Below are positions 6,053 through 6,328 of a stretch of DNA of 6,328 nt, one piece after another. A model generated the notes under the pieces. It saw only the letters and a list, made by a program, of their open reading frames with translations, was not told the origin of the DNA and did no database searches. The first letter of the stretch is position 1, and each line of letters begins with the position of its first letter. A program made the translations under genes and the position numbers. This DNA is from an uncultured Traorella sp. (GTDB taxonomy: Bacteria > Bacillota_I > Bacilli_A > Erysipelotrichales > Erysipelotrichaceae), in contig CAMEIZ010000106.1 of the NCBI GenBank assembly GCA_945919165.1, forward strand, positions 1 to 6,328. Reading direction: 5' to 3'.

Positions 6053-6328
6053 ATGGAAATTACATTGTTTCAAGGTTTGCTGCTTGCCGTAGCAGCAGTC
6101 ATCATCGGGATCGACTATTGGTTGGAAGCATTCTTTATTTTCCGTCCACTAGTAGTATCTACGATTACAGGTATTATTTTAAACAACGTTACGTTGGGTT
6201 TACAGTGCGGTGCTTTAATTGAATTATCATTTGCCGGACTGACACCTGCAGGAGGAACTCAGCCACCTAACCCTGTTTTAGCTGGATTTATGGGAACAGT
6301 TCTTGCCTATACAACAGGATCTTCACCT
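6053..6328 (+). CDS. PTS mannose/fructose/sorbose-family EIIC component, N-terminal part
   Basis: The first 92 residues are visible and the frame is open to the window edge. The protein begins MEITLFQGLLLAVAAVIIGI, with hydrophobic segments at about 4-20, 24-43 and 75-87. The family features RPLV at residue 31 and a Pro/Gly-rich loop GGTQPPNP at 67-74 match EIIC-Sor/Man (AgaC/AgaW/ManY type). This is one of the two integral membrane subunits that carry the sugar; the partner EIID should follow to the right of the window. EIIC proteins of this family are usually around 260 residues, so roughly a third is present. It is in the sigma-54-controlled operon with the EIIB 20 bases upstream. Substrate unknown. 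Confidence 0.92.
   Translation, partial: MEITLFQGLLLAVAAVIIGIDYWLEAFFIFRPLVVSTITGIILNNVTLGLQCGALIELSFAGLTPAGGTQPPNPVLAGFMGTVLAYTTGSSP

Noticed and set aside
1..6328. tRNA, rRNA, CRISPR array, insertion sequence or riboswitch
   Set aside because: None seen; almost all bases are covered by well-recognised genes and the gaps are explained by terminators, promoters and SD sites.

Overview
The window is AT-rich, with closely packed genes, strong Shine-Dalgarno (SD) sequences and short rho-independent terminators. It also carries a LevR-type regulator and mannose-family phosphotransferase (PTS) genes. Together these suggest a low-GC Bacillota (Firmicutes). A gut Erysipelotrichia-like or related lineage is my guess from the overall look, but it is not proven by the sequence.

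Layout. (1) Positions 1-915 are the 3' end of a forward operon: the C-terminal part of an AgaS-type sugar-phosphate isomerase/deaminase (SIS family), then a complete mannose-family EIIA, closed by a hairpin terminator. (2) Positions 921-1435 hold a stand-alone mannose-family EIIB whose SD begins only a few bases after that terminator. (3) At 1439-1469 a bidirectional terminator separates this EIIB from the convergent rpoN gene (sigma-54) on the minus strand, 1453-2697. (4) A 58-bp divergent intergenic region separates rpoN from levR (2756-5491), a full-length sigma-54-dependent activator with PTS regulatory domains. (5) Between levR and the next gene, a terminator hairpin is fused to a near-perfect -24/-12 sigma-54 promoter (TTGGCAC-N5-TTGCT). 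(6) This promoter reads into a second EIIB (5562-6032) and an EIIC that runs off the window end.

How the genes fit together. The window holds a self-contained control circuit: the sigma factor (rpoN), its ATP-driven activator (levR), the target promoter, and the PTS operon it drives. By analogy with B. subtilis LevR, the activator should be controlled by phosphorylation: HPr acting on the EIIA-like domain (H563 here) and the cognate EIIB acting on PRD2 (H845 here). Operon expression would then track sugar transport. A 10-bp direct repeat inside the 3' end of levR, spaced 21 bp and centred about 124 bp upstream of the predicted transcription start, is a candidate LevR enhancer site.

The AgaS homologue suggests an amino-sugar substrate (galactosamine/N-acetylgalactosamine type) for the upstream operon. 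The substrate of the downstream operon cannot be read from this window. No RNA genes, CRISPR arrays or insertion sequences were seen, and no stretch longer than 300 bases lacks a gene.
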